Counted from the first letter of the stretch, positions 24,047 through 32,303 are shown. The stretch is DNA of 36,868 bases from Parolsenella sp958406235 (GCF_039062465.1 NZ_JBCLNF010000010.1:1-36868), one strand, 5' to 3'. Made by a program: numbers and translations. Notes: a model not told the origin generated them from the letters alone.

Positions 24047-24910
24047 ATGGATAAGACAGGGGACGTGCTCAGCCACATCTGCGCGGTCATGAGCAGCCTA
24101 TCCCCCTCGGAAAAGGCAATCGCAACGTATGTGCTCGACCATCCGTCTGACGTCGCGGCGATGACCGTTCGCGAACTGGCAGCGGAGACCGGCACGTCGT
24201 CGGCGTCCGTCTCGAGGTTCGCAAGGACGCTTGACTACCGAACGTACTCGGATATGCGTCTGGCTCTCGGCATATCCATCAGCAGGGCATCCGGCGAAGA
24301 GAAGGCCACCGGCGGCAAGGTCACCCTCGATAACGTCGAGGGATCGATTAAGTACGTTTTGTCGCACAAGGTCAAAGAGCTCGCCGAGACGACCTCGCTT
24401 ATTGACTCTGATGACTTTGCGGCTGTTGTTAACCTGCTTCACAATGCTAACCTCGTTTTGGTTGCCGGCGTGGGCAACACGATCAACATGGGTGCAAACG
24501 CTGCGTTCAAGTTCTCGCAAGTTGGGGTTAGGGCCTTTTGCCCCAGCACCACTGAGGCCATGGCTTCCGTCGCCACAAACCTCACGGAAAATGATGTCTT
24601 GCTTGTCATTTCAACGTCTGGATACTCGAAGCGCCTCGTCAACATCTTTGACTCCGCCGAGGACTCGAATACCCCCGTCGTGATGATTACCGACAGCCCC
24701 GATACACCCCTCGCAAAACGCGCAACGCATATCATTCGAGCCGTTTCCCGCGACCAAGCCATCACCGGGAGCGAGATTTATTTCTCCCACAACTCGATCA
24801 ACTTCATTATCGAGCTGCTGTTCCTCTTCCTCGTCTCTTGTTGGGACGATCCCATCGAGCTCAACAGAATCGTCTCGAAGAACCTCATGGGAGACAGGCA
24901 GTACAGCTAG
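24047..24910 (+). CDS. MurR/RpiR-family transcriptional regulator (PTS operon 2)
   Basis: A 287-residue protein with an N-terminal RpiR helix-turn-helix (LSPSEKAIATYVLDHPSDVAAMTVRELAAETG, SASVSRFARTLDYRTYSDMRLAL) and a SIS sugar-phosphate domain (LVLVAGVGNTINMGANAAFKF, VLLVISTSGYSKRLVNIFDSA, VVMITDSPDTPLAK). The ATG at 24047 has AAGGAG 5 bases upstream; the GTG two codons earlier overlaps that site and is rejected. Divergent from the MFS-aldolase-PTS operon and separated by repeated TTTCA half-sites, so it most likely controls that operon in response to a phosphorylated sugar. Confidence 0.93.
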   Translation: MDKTGDVLSHICAVMSSLSPSEKAIATYVLDHPSDVAAMTVRELAAETGTSSASVSRFARTLDYRTYSDMRLALGISISRASGEEKATGGKVTLDNVEGSIKYVLSHKVKELAETTSLIDSDDFAAVVNLLHNANLVLVAGVGNTINMGANAAFKFSQVGVRAFCPSTTEAMASVATNLTENDVLLVISTSGYSKRLVNIFDSAEDSNTPVVMITDSPDTPLAKRATHIIRAVSRDQAITGSEIYFSHNSINFIIELLFLFLVSCWDDPIELNRIVSKNLMGDRQYS

Positions 24911-25119
24911 GTTAACGGGTGTCGGCGCACCGGCGCGCGGGGCAGCAACGCGCGGGGCAGCAACGCGCGACATCAACGCGCACGGCTGGCACCAGCGCGC
25001 ACGGCGCCCACGCGCACGGCACGCAGCAGCTCACACGGCATCAACGCACGCGGCACGAAGCACAGTCAGCGTCACGCAGATAAATGGCCAACCGCACAAG
25101 CGGGGGCATAGGAGGCGGC
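24911..25119. repeat. GC-rich tandem repeats between RpiR and HAD genes
   Basis: Two exact 15-base units GCGCGGGGCAGCAAC (24935-24964) are followed by degenerate copies built on CAACGCGC and GCACGGC to about 25060. No gene or terminator is evident. Looks like local slippage expansion. Confidence 0.55.
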
Positions 25120-25947
25120 ATGATCAAGCTCATCCTCGCAGACATGGACGGAACCCTGCTGCCGTTTGGCTCAAGGGTCGTGTCGGAGCGCACGCACCAG
25201 GCGATTCTCTCCGCTCTTGCGGCGGGAATCTCGTTTGGCCCCGCGAGCGGCCGCGACTACGTCGATCTCGCCGATGCCTTTGACGGCGATACGCGCTGTT
25301 TCTCAACCGGCATCATGGCCAACGGAAAGAAGGTCTTCTCCGGCGGCAAGCTCGTGTTCAAAAAGACGCTCTCGACGGAGGCGCTCATCAAGCTCGAGGG
25401 TGCCGTGCGCCCCTACGCAGGGACATCGCTCTGGCTAGTCGCCGATGCCGACGAGACAGGTATGCGCTGCGAGCAGTTTCTCTGCGGCGTCGAGCCCGAT
25501 GACGAATTCGCCTTGGGGGTCGTCGAGGACTCCGGAAGGGACATGACGCCCGGAGATGTGCCCACGAACCGCGACGTCATCACCGCCGGCATCTTCGTCA
25601 ACGTTGACTCCGCCCCGACGGAAGTCGTTCGGAGCCAATGCAAGGGAACCTGCCCAGAGCTTGATTTCCCAGCGCCCACCCCGTTCTTCCTGGATGTTGT
25701 TCCTGCCGGCTGGAGCAAGGTGAACGGGCTCGACGCGCTGCTCGGCAGCCTTGGGATCACGCTAGACGAGGTCGCTTTTATCGGAGACTCGGAAAACGAC
25801 GTGACGCTCCTCGAAAAGGTGCCGCACTCCTACGCAGTCGCGGGCGCGACGCCAGAGGCCAAGGAGGCCGCACACTTCCTGATTGGCGACGCCGCCGAGG
25901 ACTCCGTCGCGCAGCTCATCGAGCAGATCGTGCGGGAGCAGAGCTAG
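25120..25947 (+). CDS. Cof-type HAD-superfamily phosphatase
   Basis: A 275-residue hydrolase of the Cof/YbiV class IIB HAD family, which dephosphorylates sugar phosphates or related metabolites. The nucleophile motif is ADMDGTLL (Asp8, Asp10), followed by FGPASGRDYVDL. The late loop is GWSKVNGLDALL (Lys), and motif IV is FIGDSENDVTLLEKV. The intervening cap holds the specificity. ATG 25120 with GGAGG 5 bases upstream is preferred over an ATG at 25084. It follows the RpiR gene on the same strand and may detoxify excess sugar phosphate from the PTS operon (inference). Confidence 0.93.
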   Translation: MIKLILADMDGTLLPFGSRVVSERTHQAILSALAAGISFGPASGRDYVDLADAFDGDTRCFSTGIMANGKKVFSGGKLVFKKTLSTEALIKLEGAVRPYAGTSLWLVADADETGMRCEQFLCGVEPDDEFALGVVEDSGRDMTPGDVPTNRDVITAGIFVNVDSAPTEVVRSQCKGTCPELDFPAPTPFFLDVVPAGWSKVNGLDALLGSLGITLDEVAFIGDSENDVTLLEKVPHSYAVAGATPEAKEAAHFLIGDAAEDSVAQLIEQIVREQS

Positions 25948-26002
25948 GGCGAGGAGCGGGCGAAACTTTCGTCCGTAATTGCTAATCACACTTTTGCGGC
26001 AC

Positions 26003-26036
26003 AAGAAAAGGCCCTCCCGAAAAGGTGGAGGGCCCT
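26003..26036 (-). terminator. Terminator of the small membrane protein gene
   Basis: Minus strand: GGGCCCTCC and GGAGGGCC form a strong stem with an ACCTTTTCG-type loop, followed by TTTTCTT. On the plus strand there is no T tract, though it may also limit transcription from the HAD gene. Confidence 0.75.
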
Positions 26037-26098
26037 GATGTGCATGCGCGCTCAACCACCCATGGCTCGAGGTTCATCGCCCCGCGACGGCCCCGCCG

Positions 26099-26248
26099 CT
26101 ACCTCGTGACAACCCACAGCGTTGCCATGGTCGCGATGCCGATGCCCACAATGAGCGCCACCCACAGGACGCGTACCACGGGATTCATGTCGCCCGCCAC
26201 CGCCATGTCGTTCGCACGCCAGAACCAGTTGTCGTTCATCTTGTTCAT
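26099..26248 (-). CDS. Small single-pass membrane protein (49 residues)
   Basis: Begins MNKMNDNWFWRANDMAVAGD and continues into one hydrophobic helix (VLWVALIVGIGIATMATLWVV, about residues 27-47), ending VTR then TAG. Shine-Dalgarno AAGGAGG lies 5 bases before the ATG, and a good terminator follows on the same strand, so this is a well-supported transcription unit despite its size. The predicted topology is N-terminus in the cytoplasm or outside with a Trp-rich amphipathic lead. No family recognised. It stands alone on the minus strand between two plus-strand genes. Confidence 0.75.
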   Translation of the reverse strand: MNKMNDNWFWRANDMAVAGDMNPVVRVLWVALIVGIGIATMATLWVVTR

Positions 26249-26611
26249 GATGGCCTCCTTAGCCTTCGCTTTTCACTGTCTATGGTCGCGAAAGCCCAGG
26301 TCACGTGCCATCGATTTGCCTTACGCCCAGCTTTCAGTTCTGTAAGGAGAGGAGCGGGCAGGCGTGCGCACTTGCATCCGTGCGGCTGTCCGGGCACGGC
26401 CGCCCGCACACTCGCGGCCGCCCACGTCCACGCATGCGCGCCCACACACGCCCCCAAGCCGTCCTCGCCCGCGCACGCGCGCCCATGTGTGCCTCCAAGC
26501 CACCCCCCCCGCGTGGACCCCGCGCGCCCACGCGCGCTCGTGGTACCCTCAGCCAAGACACGGCTCAATCCCGCGAGCCAAGATCGAGGCGCGAAAGGTT
26601 GCTCACGACAG
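26249..26611. other. Intergenic GC-rich low-complexity region
   Basis: About 360 bp. From about 26365 to 26535 the plus strand is a C-rich run of repeated CGCCCAC / CACGCGC / CACACGC words. It is open in several frames by composition only; none has codon use like the neighbouring genes. The small gene's promoter should lie in its left part; no box stands out. Confidence 0.45.
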
Positions 26612-27568
26612 ATGGCACAGACGGATTCCCCAATAAACCGCAGCTCAAACGCCCATAGCAACACCACCGGCGTTCCCGGCAACGCCGCCGCGTCCGGCAA
26701 CGCTCCCACGCCCGGCGACCTCGCCGCCTCCATCGACCGCGAGCGCGCTCGCACTGCCTTCCTCGCCTACGTCGCGCCGTATGACCCCGCCAACCCACGC
26801 ATCGCGCTCAAGGTAACGCACACGCTTCACGTGGCAGACCTTTGCGACCGCATCGCTCGCGAGCAGGGCTGGCCCGCCGCCGACGTCGACCTCGCCTGGC
26901 TCTGCGGCCTCCTTCACGACATGGGTCGCTTCGAACAGGTTCGCCGCTGGAACACCTTCCGCGACGCCGTCTCTTGTAGCCATGCCAAGCTGGGTGCCTC
27001 CGTGCTCTTTGGTAAGCGCGAGCGCCTCGGAGAACCCGTCCCCGCCGCCACTCCGGACTTCGGCACCCCTCGCATCCGCGACTTTATCGACTCGTCCGCA
27101 GATGACGTCACCATTCGCACCGCTATCGAATTGCACAGCGACTACAGACTTCCCCGTGACCTCGACCCGCGCACGCGCGCCTTCACTGAGCTCGTCCGCG
27201 ACGCCGACAAGATCGACATCCTACGCACCGTCGGCGCGGACACCCCCGAGACCATCCTCGGCTGCGACGCAGACGAGCTGCTCGCAAGTTCGCTTTCACC
27301 CGAGGCAACACAGGCCTTCGACGCCCGCCGCTGCATGTTGCGCGACGACCGCTCCCAACCCGCGGACTTCCTCGTCAGCTTCGCCTGCTTCGCGTTCGAG
27401 CTCGCCTACCCGCAAAGTCGCGGGATAATGAGGGAGCAAGGCTACGCGACGGCGCTTCTCACGAAGCCCTTTGGCATCGAGGCGCCGTTCCGCAATCCGC
27501 ACACCCGGTCCGAGCTCCAGCGCATGGCACATGAGCTCGACCTTTATCTTGAAGGGGTTCACGAATGA
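26612..27568 (+). CDS. HD-domain phosphohydrolase-like protein
   Basis: A 318-residue protein whose residues about 70-200 form an HD-superfamily metal-dependent phosphohydrolase domain: HTLHVADLCDRIA, the central GLLHDMGRFEQ (His-Asp pair), SCSHAKLGA, IELHSDYRLP and RDADKIDILRTVG. The last Asp is a usual metal ligand. The N-terminal 45 residues are Asn/Ala/Ser-rich and probably disordered. The ATG before AQTDSP is used; its Shine-Dalgarno (AAAGG) is distant, so the start is uncertain, and an apparent upstream extension is compositional. Overlaps the asparaginase start by 4 bases, so the two form an operon. Substrate unknown. Confidence 0.88.
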   Translation: MAQTDSPINRSSNAHSNTTGVPGNAAASGNAPTPGDLAASIDRERARTAFLAYVAPYDPANPRIALKVTHTLHVADLCDRIAREQGWPAADVDLAWLCGLLHDMGRFEQVRRWNTFRDAVSCSHAKLGASVLFGKRERLGEPVPAATPDFGTPRIRDFIDSSADDVTIRTAIELHSDYRLPRDLDPRTRAFTELVRDADKIDILRTVGADTPETILGCDADELLASSLSPEATQAFDARRCMLRDDRSQPADFLVSFACFAFELAYPQSRGIMREQGYATALLTKPFGIEAPFRNPHTRSELQRMAHELDLYLEGVHE

Positions 27569-28575
27569 GCAAGCCGCGCGTCCTCATCGTCGCCACTGGC
27601 GGCACCATCGCCTCCGCCGAGGAGGGCTCTGGCCTCACGCCCCAGCTCACAGGCGACGAGCTCGCCGGATATGTCCCGGAGATCGCCCAGCTTGCAGATG
27701 TCGACGTTGTCCAAGTCATGAACATCGACAGCACCAACATGCGCCCCGCGGATTGGCAAGCGATCGGTGACGCCATCCTCGCGAGCTACGAGGGTTACGA
27801 CGGCTTCGTCGTGCTGCACGGCACCGACACCATGGCCTACACCGCCGCCGCTCTCTCCTACCTCATCCAGGACAGCTCGCGGCCCATCGTGCTCACCGGC
27901 TCGCAGCAGCCCATGGCAAGTCCCTTCACCGACGCCCGCCTCAACCTCTTCCAGAGCGTCCTCTATGCGGCGGATCCCGCGTCGCGCGACGTCTCCGTCG
28001 TGTTTGGGGGAAAGGTTGTCGCCGGCACTCGCGCGCGCAAGCAGCGCACGATGAGTTTCGACGCCTTTACGAGCGTTAACTACCCTGACCTCGCACTTAT
28101 TCGAAACAATCGCATCGTTCGCGCCGTGGAGACGCCTGTCGCGCAGGCAGCAAGCTGCGCCATTGCCGCGGAGCCCCGTGTCTACCATGACCTCAACGAG
28201 CGCGTCTTCGTCCTCAAGCTAACGCCCGAGGTAAACCCCCACGTCTTCGAGCTCCTCCGCGAAGACTACGACGCAATCATCCTCGAGACCTTTGGCATTG
28301 GCGGCATTCCGGACTCGCTCCACGACGCAATCTTTGGCTGGGTTGATTCCGGCCGCACGCTCGTGGTCACCACCCAGGTGCCCGAGGAGGGCCTTGACCT
28401 CGGCGTATATGAGGTTGGCCGTGCCTATGCGGAGCACCCGGGCATCCTCAAGGGCGACGACATGACCTGCGAGGCGCTCGTCGCCAAGACGATGTGGGCA
28501 CTTGGCCAGACTCGCGAGCCGCGCGAGCTTCGCGAGCTCTTCTATCGCCCCGTCAACCACGACCGCCTTGCCTAG
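27565..28575 (+). CDS. ansA: L-asparaginase, type I (cytoplasmic)
   Basis: A 336-residue enzyme hydrolysing L-asparagine to aspartate and ammonia. First catalytic motif VATGGTIAS (Thr nucleophile about residue 14), second VVLHGTDTMAYTAAALSY, then IVLTGSQQP, with AGTRARK and LETFGIGGIP in the second half. No signal peptide, consistent with the cytoplasmic type I class. The ATG is inside the stop of the HD-domain gene (ATGA overlap), so translation is coupled. Inverted-repeat element C begins about 25 bases after the stop. Confidence 0.95.
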   Translation: MSKPRVLIVATGGTIASAEEGSGLTPQLTGDELAGYVPEIAQLADVDVVQVMNIDSTNMRPADWQAIGDAILASYEGYDGFVVLHGTDTMAYTAAALSYLIQDSSRPIVLTGSQQPMASPFTDARLNLFQSVLYAADPASRDVSVVFGGKVVAGTRARKQRTMSFDAFTSVNYPDLALIRNNRIVRAVETPVAQAASCAIAAEPRVYHDLNERVFVLKLTPEVNPHVFELLREDYDAIILETFGIGGIPDSLHDAIFGWVDSGRTLVVTTQVPEEGLDLGVYEVGRAYAEHPGILKGDDMTCEALVAKTMWALGQTREPRELRELFYRPVNHDRLA

Positions 28576-28601
28576 CCGCGCCGTCTCCGGACTATTTGCT
28601 C

Positions 28602-28884
28602 TCCCTTAATAGTCCAAGCCATCCCTTAATAGAGTTTTTTCGGCAAGGTGGTCAAAATACCCATCTTGGCGTACGCCAGAGGCCCCGGAGCCGCCTTTTT
28701 CTTGGCTCCAAAGGGCCTGTCCCGAGCCCATCGGTCCCATCCGGACGTTACTGTCTCCGGGTCAGTAATTAGTCAATCCGTCTACCTGCGGTTTTAGAAA
28801 TCGCCAAAGCACGAGCCACACGTCATAGTCCTCTATTAGCGGTTCTCGCGTACGCCAAGATGCCCTTTTTGACCACCTGCTCGA
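28602..28884 (+). repeat. Inverted-repeat intergenic element, copy C (divergent)
   Basis: Related to copies A and B but oriented the other way. Arms GGTGGTCAAAA...TCTTGGCGTACGC (28647-28676) and its complement (28848-28877) match at 26 of 30 positions. The outer tag TCCCTTAATAG, the exact complement of the tag of copy B, occurs twice (28602-28612, 28622-28632). The inside differs from A/B and holds its own stems (GGAGCC/GGCTCC with GGCC/GGCC; CCGGA...TCCGG). It lies between ansA and the ABC transporter, tag first. No gene. Confidence 0.72.
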
Positions 28885-29082
28885 AAATTTGCCGTAGCGT
28901 CAAAGCCCCGCCGCCCATGTGACCCCACCCATACGCGCGCCGCCCATCCGCCCCACCCACACGCACGCTGTCCATGCCGTAAACACGTTCAGCGCACGCG
29001 CATGCGACAGCGAAGGCAAGCCAGCCACCCCGGCGCTCCCCCAAACGTTAAAACTGCGTATCTGACACCCCTTAAATGCGCA
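28885..29082. other. GC-rich spacer between element C and the ABC operon leader
   Basis: About 200 bp, no gene. It contains imperfect repeats of CCCACCCATACGC / CCCACCCACACGC (about 28921-28966), similar in flavour to the C-rich tract at 26.4 kb. Confidence 0.35.
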
Positions 29083-29126
29083 GGCAGAGGCATTTATCGA
29101 AATGCGTGCGATTAGAATTCTGCCTA
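29083..29126 (+). promoter_or_regulatory. Stacked hairpin in the ABC operon leader
   Basis: AGGCAGA...TCTGCCT encloses GCATTT-ATCG-AAATGC, giving an inner 6-bp stem with a tetraloop inside an outer 7-bp stem, about 75-115 bases upstream of the lipoprotein start. A TAGAAT -10-like box lies inside. Could be an operator or leader RNA structure. Confidence 0.4.
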
Positions 29127-29197
29127 CGCTTACCAACGTGGCACCGTTGCGCGCAGCAATCGCTCCGCGCAGCTTCGCCACAAAAAGAGGGGGAACC

Positions 29198-30181
29198 ATG
29201 AAGTCCATTTCCAGGCGTTCTTTCGTGGCCGCCGGTGCCGGCGCCGTTGCGCTCGGCCTCGCCGCGTGCGGCAACTCCGGCAGCTCCGCCACCACCTCCG
29301 CCGCCGACGGCGAGAAGTCCTACAAGATCGGCGTTCTGCAGCTCACCCAGCACGCCGCGCTCGATGCCGCCAATGAGGGCTTCGTCGCCGCCCTCGACGC
29401 CTCCGGCATCAACTACACCATCGATCAGCAGAACGCTAACAATGACCAGAGCGCCTGCTCCACCATCGCCTCCAAGCTCGTGGGCGACAACGATGACCTG
29501 ATCTACGTCATCGCCACCCCGGCCGCCCAGGCCGTCGCCGCCGCCACGACGGAGGTCCCCATCGTCGGCTGCGCCATCACCGACTACGCTGCCTCCGGCC
29601 TCGTCGCCGACAACGAGAAGCCCGGCGGCAACCTCACCGGCACCTCCGACATGAACCCCGTCGATGACCAGATCGCCATGCTCCAGAAGGTCCTCCCCGA
29701 GGCCAAGCACGTCGGCATGCTCTACTGCACCGCCGAGTCCAACTCGCTCCTCCAGATCGAGATGGCCGAGGCCGCGTGCGACAAGGCCGGCCTCACGCAC
29801 GAGCGCTTCACCGTCTCCAGCTCCAACGAAGTCCAGAGCGTCGTCGAGTCGATGGTTGGCAAGGTCGACGCGGGCTACTCCCCCACCGACAACACCATCG
29901 CCGCAGCTGCCGCTCAGATTGGCCAGATCTGCAAGGAGGGCAAGCTTCCCTTCATCACCGGCGAGGAGAACATGTGCATGGGCATGGGCATCTGCACCCT
30001 CTCCATCGACTACACCGAGCTCGGCAAGATGGCCGGCGAGATGGCCGTCAAGATCCTGACCGAGGGCGCCGACCCCGCGGACATGGCGATCGAGTCCGAG
30101 TCCGGCGACCAGCTCAAGGTCATCAAGAACGAGGAGATGGCCGAGGCCCTCGGCATCGACCTCTCCGTGCTCGACGCCTAG
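29198..30181 (+). CDS. ABC transporter substrate-binding lipoprotein (TrpX-like, PF04392 type)
   Basis: A 327-residue lipoprotein: twin-arginine-like start SRRSFVAAGAG and lipobox LAAC with Cys24, then a Ser/Thr-rich linker. The mature part has features of the ABC_sub_bind family: YKIGVLQLTQHAALDAANEGFVAAL, IATPAAQAVAAAT, PIVGCAITDY, GTSDMNPVDDQIAML, KHVGMLYCTAESNS and GYSPTDNTIA. Members are associated with tryptophan/aromatic amino acid or related uptake, but the ligand here is not certain. ATG 29198 has GAGGGGG upstream. First gene of a three-gene transporter operon. Confidence 0.92.
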   Translation: MKSISRRSFVAAGAGAVALGLAACGNSGSSATTSAADGEKSYKIGVLQLTQHAALDAANEGFVAALDASGINYTIDQQNANNDQSACSTIASKLVGDNDDLIYVIATPAAQAVAAATTEVPIVGCAITDYAASGLVADNEKPGGNLTGTSDMNPVDDQIAMLQKVLPEAKHVGMLYCTAESNSLLQIEMAEAACDKAGLTHERFTVSSSNEVQSVVESMVGKVDAGYSPTDNTIAAAAAQIGQICKEGKLPFITGEENMCMGMGICTLSIDYTELGKMAGEMAVKILTEGADPADMAIESESGDQLKVIKNEEMAEALGIDLSVLDA

Positions 30182-30257
30182 GACGACGAGGCGGATTCGC
30201 CCGTCTACACCGCGGGCGACACGTCTCCGCGCTAGACTAGCTTGAGTTTTTGCGTTG

Positions 30258-30288
30258 CGCGCCCCGACGGGATTGCCGCCGGGGCGCG
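30258..30288 (+). terminator. Attenuator-like hairpin between binding protein and permease genes
   Basis: Perfect 9-bp arms CGCGCCCCG / CGGGGCGCG (13-base loop) followed by TTTGG, in the 126-bp gap. It likely lowers downstream expression so that the lipoprotein exceeds the membrane parts, a common arrangement in ABC operons. Confidence 0.6.
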
Positions 30289-30307
30289 TTTGGATGGAAG
30301 GAACGAC

Positions 30308-31222
30308 ATGCTGACAGCAATGCTCGGCGCCGTCTCCCAGGGCATTCTCTGGGGCATCATGGTGCTCGGCGTCTTCATCACGTACAAGCTGCTCGACATC
30401 CCCGACCTGACGGTCGACGGCAGCTTCGCCACCGGCGGCGCGGTCTGCGCCGTTCTCGTGGTTGCCGGCGTCGATCCGGCGCTCGCCATTTTGGCCGCCA
30501 TGATCGCCGGCGCCCTCTGCGGCGCGGTCACCGGGTTCCTGACCACGGCGTTCGAGATTCCCGCCATCCTCGCGGGCATCCTCACACAGATCAGCCTCTG
30601 GTCGATCAACCTGCGCGTCATGGGCAAGTCGAACACCCCGCTGCTCACGAGCAGGACGGTCTTCTCCGCGCTCGGCGACGCGACGGGACTGCCCTCCAAC
30701 GTCTGCGCCATCATCGTGGGAGTCATCGTCGCCGTCGTGATCGTCGCGGGGCTGTACTGGTTCTTCGGCACCGAGATTGGCTCCGCCCTGCGCGCCACCG
30801 GTGACAACGAGGCCATGATCCGAGCGCTTGGCGTGAACACCAACACCACCAAGATGATCGCCCTCACGCTCTCCAACGCGCTCGTCGGCCTCTCCGGCGG
30901 CCTCATCTGCGAGCAGCAGAAGTACGCGGACATCGGCATGGGCACGGGCGCCATCGTCATCGGCCTTGCCGCCATCGTCATCGGCGAGGTGCTCGGGCGT
31001 CTCCTGCCGGGCGGCCTCACGAAGTTCGCTCCGCGCCTGATCTCCGCCGTGGCGGGCTCCATCGTCTACTTCCTCATCCGCGCCATCGTGCTGCAGCTTG
31101 GCATGGATGCCAACGACATGAAGCTCCTCTCCGCCATCATCGTCGCCGCCGCACTCTGCGTCCCCGTCGTCTGGGAGCGCACGCAACGCCGACGCGCCTA
31201 CTCGAAGGGAGGCGAGCAGTAA
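30308..31222 (+). CDS. ABC transporter permease (TrpY-like)
   Basis: A 304-residue membrane protein of the branched-chain/monosaccharide permease superfamily. It opens with AVSQGILWGIMVLGVFITYKLLDIPDLTVDGSFATGGAV, characteristic of permeases paired with PF04392 binding proteins. It has about 8 hydrophobic segments and a cytoplasmic coupling region (GSALRATGDNEAMIRALGVNT). ATG 30308 with GGAAGGAA upstream is used; an upstream non-ATG extension is rejected. Its TAA overlaps the next ATG (TAATG), so it is coupled to the ATPase. Confidence 0.93.
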   Translation: MLTAMLGAVSQGILWGIMVLGVFITYKLLDIPDLTVDGSFATGGAVCAVLVVAGVDPALAILAAMIAGALCGAVTGFLTTAFEIPAILAGILTQISLWSINLRVMGKSNTPLLTSRTVFSALGDATGLPSNVCAIIVGVIVAVVIVAGLYWFFGTEIGSALRATGDNEAMIRALGVNTNTTKMIALTLSNALVGLSGGLICEQQKYADIGMGTGAIVIGLAAIVIGEVLGRLLPGGLTKFAPRLISAVAGSIVYFLIRAIVLQLGMDANDMKLLSAIIVAAALCVPVVWERTQRRRAYSKGGEQ

Positions 31223-32022
31223 TGGCCATGCTCAAGCTCTCCCACGTCACCAAGACGTTCAACCGCGGCACCGTGACCGAGAAGCGCGCCCTCACCGGCG
31301 TGAACCTCGAGCTTGCCGAGGGTGACTTCGTCACCGTCATCGGCGGCAACGGCGCTGGCAAGTCGACGCTGCTCAACATGATCTCCGGCGTCTATCCGCT
31401 CGACGCGGGCACCATCGAGCTCGACGGCACCGACGTCTCGCGCATGAACGAGCCGCAGCGCGCCAAGTACCTCGGCCGCGTCTTCCAGGACCCCATGCGT
31501 GGCACCGCCGCAGACATGCAGATCGCCGAGAACCTCGCCCTCGCGAAGCGCCGCGGCAAGAAGCGCGGCCTTGCCTGGGGCATCTCTGCGCAGGAGAAGG
31601 AGGAGTATCCCAAGCTCCTCGCCACGCTCGACCTCGGCCTCGAGAGCCGCATGACCGCCAAGGTCGGCCTGCTCTCCGGCGGCCAGCGCCAGGCGCTGAC
31701 CCTGCTCATGGCGACGCTCACCAACCCCAAGCTGCTGCTTCTCGACGAGCACACCGCGGCGCTTGACCCCAAGACTGCCAAGAAGGTCCTCGACCTGACC
31801 GAGCAGATCGTGGCCGAGCGCGGCCTCACGACCCTCATGGTCACGCACAACATGAACGACGCCATTCGCCTGGGCAACCGCCTGATCATGATGCACGAGG
31901 GTAACGTCATCTTCGACGTGGCCGGCGAGGAGAAGAAGAGCCTCACCGTGCCCGACCTGCTGCAGAAGTTCGAGGAGGTCTCCGGCGGCGAGCTCGCGAA
32001 CGACCGCATGCTCCTGAGCTAA
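31222..32022 (+). CDS. ABC transporter ATP-binding protein (TrpZ-like)
   Basis: A 266-residue ATPase with all nucleotide-binding motifs: Walker A GGNGAGKST (about 41-49), Q-loop VFQDPMRG, signature LSGGQRQ, Walker B LLLLDEHTAALD, D-loop and H-loop MVTHNMNDA. Drives the permease encoded just upstream. Last gene of the operon; a strong terminator follows about 240 bases later. Confidence 0.95.
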   Translation: MAMLKLSHVTKTFNRGTVTEKRALTGVNLELAEGDFVTVIGGNGAGKSTLLNMISGVYPLDAGTIELDGTDVSRMNEPQRAKYLGRVFQDPMRGTAADMQIAENLALAKRRGKKRGLAWGISAQEKEEYPKLLATLDLGLESRMTAKVGLLSGGQRQALTLLMATLTNPKLLLLDEHTAALDPKTAKKVLDLTEQIVAERGLTTLMVTHNMNDAIRLGNRLIMMHEGNVIFDVAGEEKKSLTVPDLLQKFEEVSGGELANDRMLLS

Positions 32023-32060
32023 CGCGGTCGGGCAGCGAGTGCCCGCAACGCGCCGTGGCC

Positions 32061-32200
32061 CCTCCGATGCGGCCTCGCCTTCTCTTCCCCGTGCAGCCGA
32101 CGCCCACAACATGCCGTTGCCACCAATGCGGCCTCGTCCGTTGCCCGCCGATGCGGCCTCGCCCCCTCTTCCCCACGCAGCCGGCCGGTGCCAGCCCGCC
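32061..32200. repeat. Imperfect repeats of GATGCGGCCTCGCC
   Basis: GATGCGGCCTCGCC followed by CTCTTCCCC and GCAGCCG appears around 32067 and again around 32151, with a third partial ATGCGGCCTCGTCC near 32130. It fills most of the space between the ATPase stop and the terminator. No gene. Confidence 0.5.
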
Positions 32201-32258
32201 ACGGCGTCCGCGCCCTGCGGCCTAACGCCCGCAACACACTGCAACGCGCGCTCATGAA

Positions 32259-32303
32259 CCGCCGCTCGCCGATAACCACGTCGGCGAGCGGCGGTCTTCT
32301 TTT
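32259..32303 (+). terminator. Strong rho-independent terminator of the ABC operon
   Basis: Perfect 14-bp stem CCGCCGCTCGCCGA / TCGGCGAGCGGCGG with an 8-base loop, followed by TCTTCTTTT. Confidence 0.9.

Noticed and set aside
26365..26535. CRISPR-like array in the repetitive C-rich tract
   Set aside because: The repeats are short, irregular and without unique spacers, and no cas genes are present.
26282..26611. N-terminal extension of the HD-domain protein
   Set aside because: The extra ~110 residues derive from a C-rich low-complexity tract open in several frames and lack a domain or ribosome-binding site.
29083..29197. T-box or other named riboswitch before the ABC operon
   Set aside because: No T-box bulge sequence, specifier stem or terminator/antiterminator pair is visible.
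29072..31186. A 704-residue minus-strand open frame opposite the ABC operon
   Set aside because: It is the antisense shadow of the lipoprotein and permease genes; the composition is Gly/Asp/Val-rich with no domain, and the plus-strand genes have clear motifs and ribosome-binding sites.
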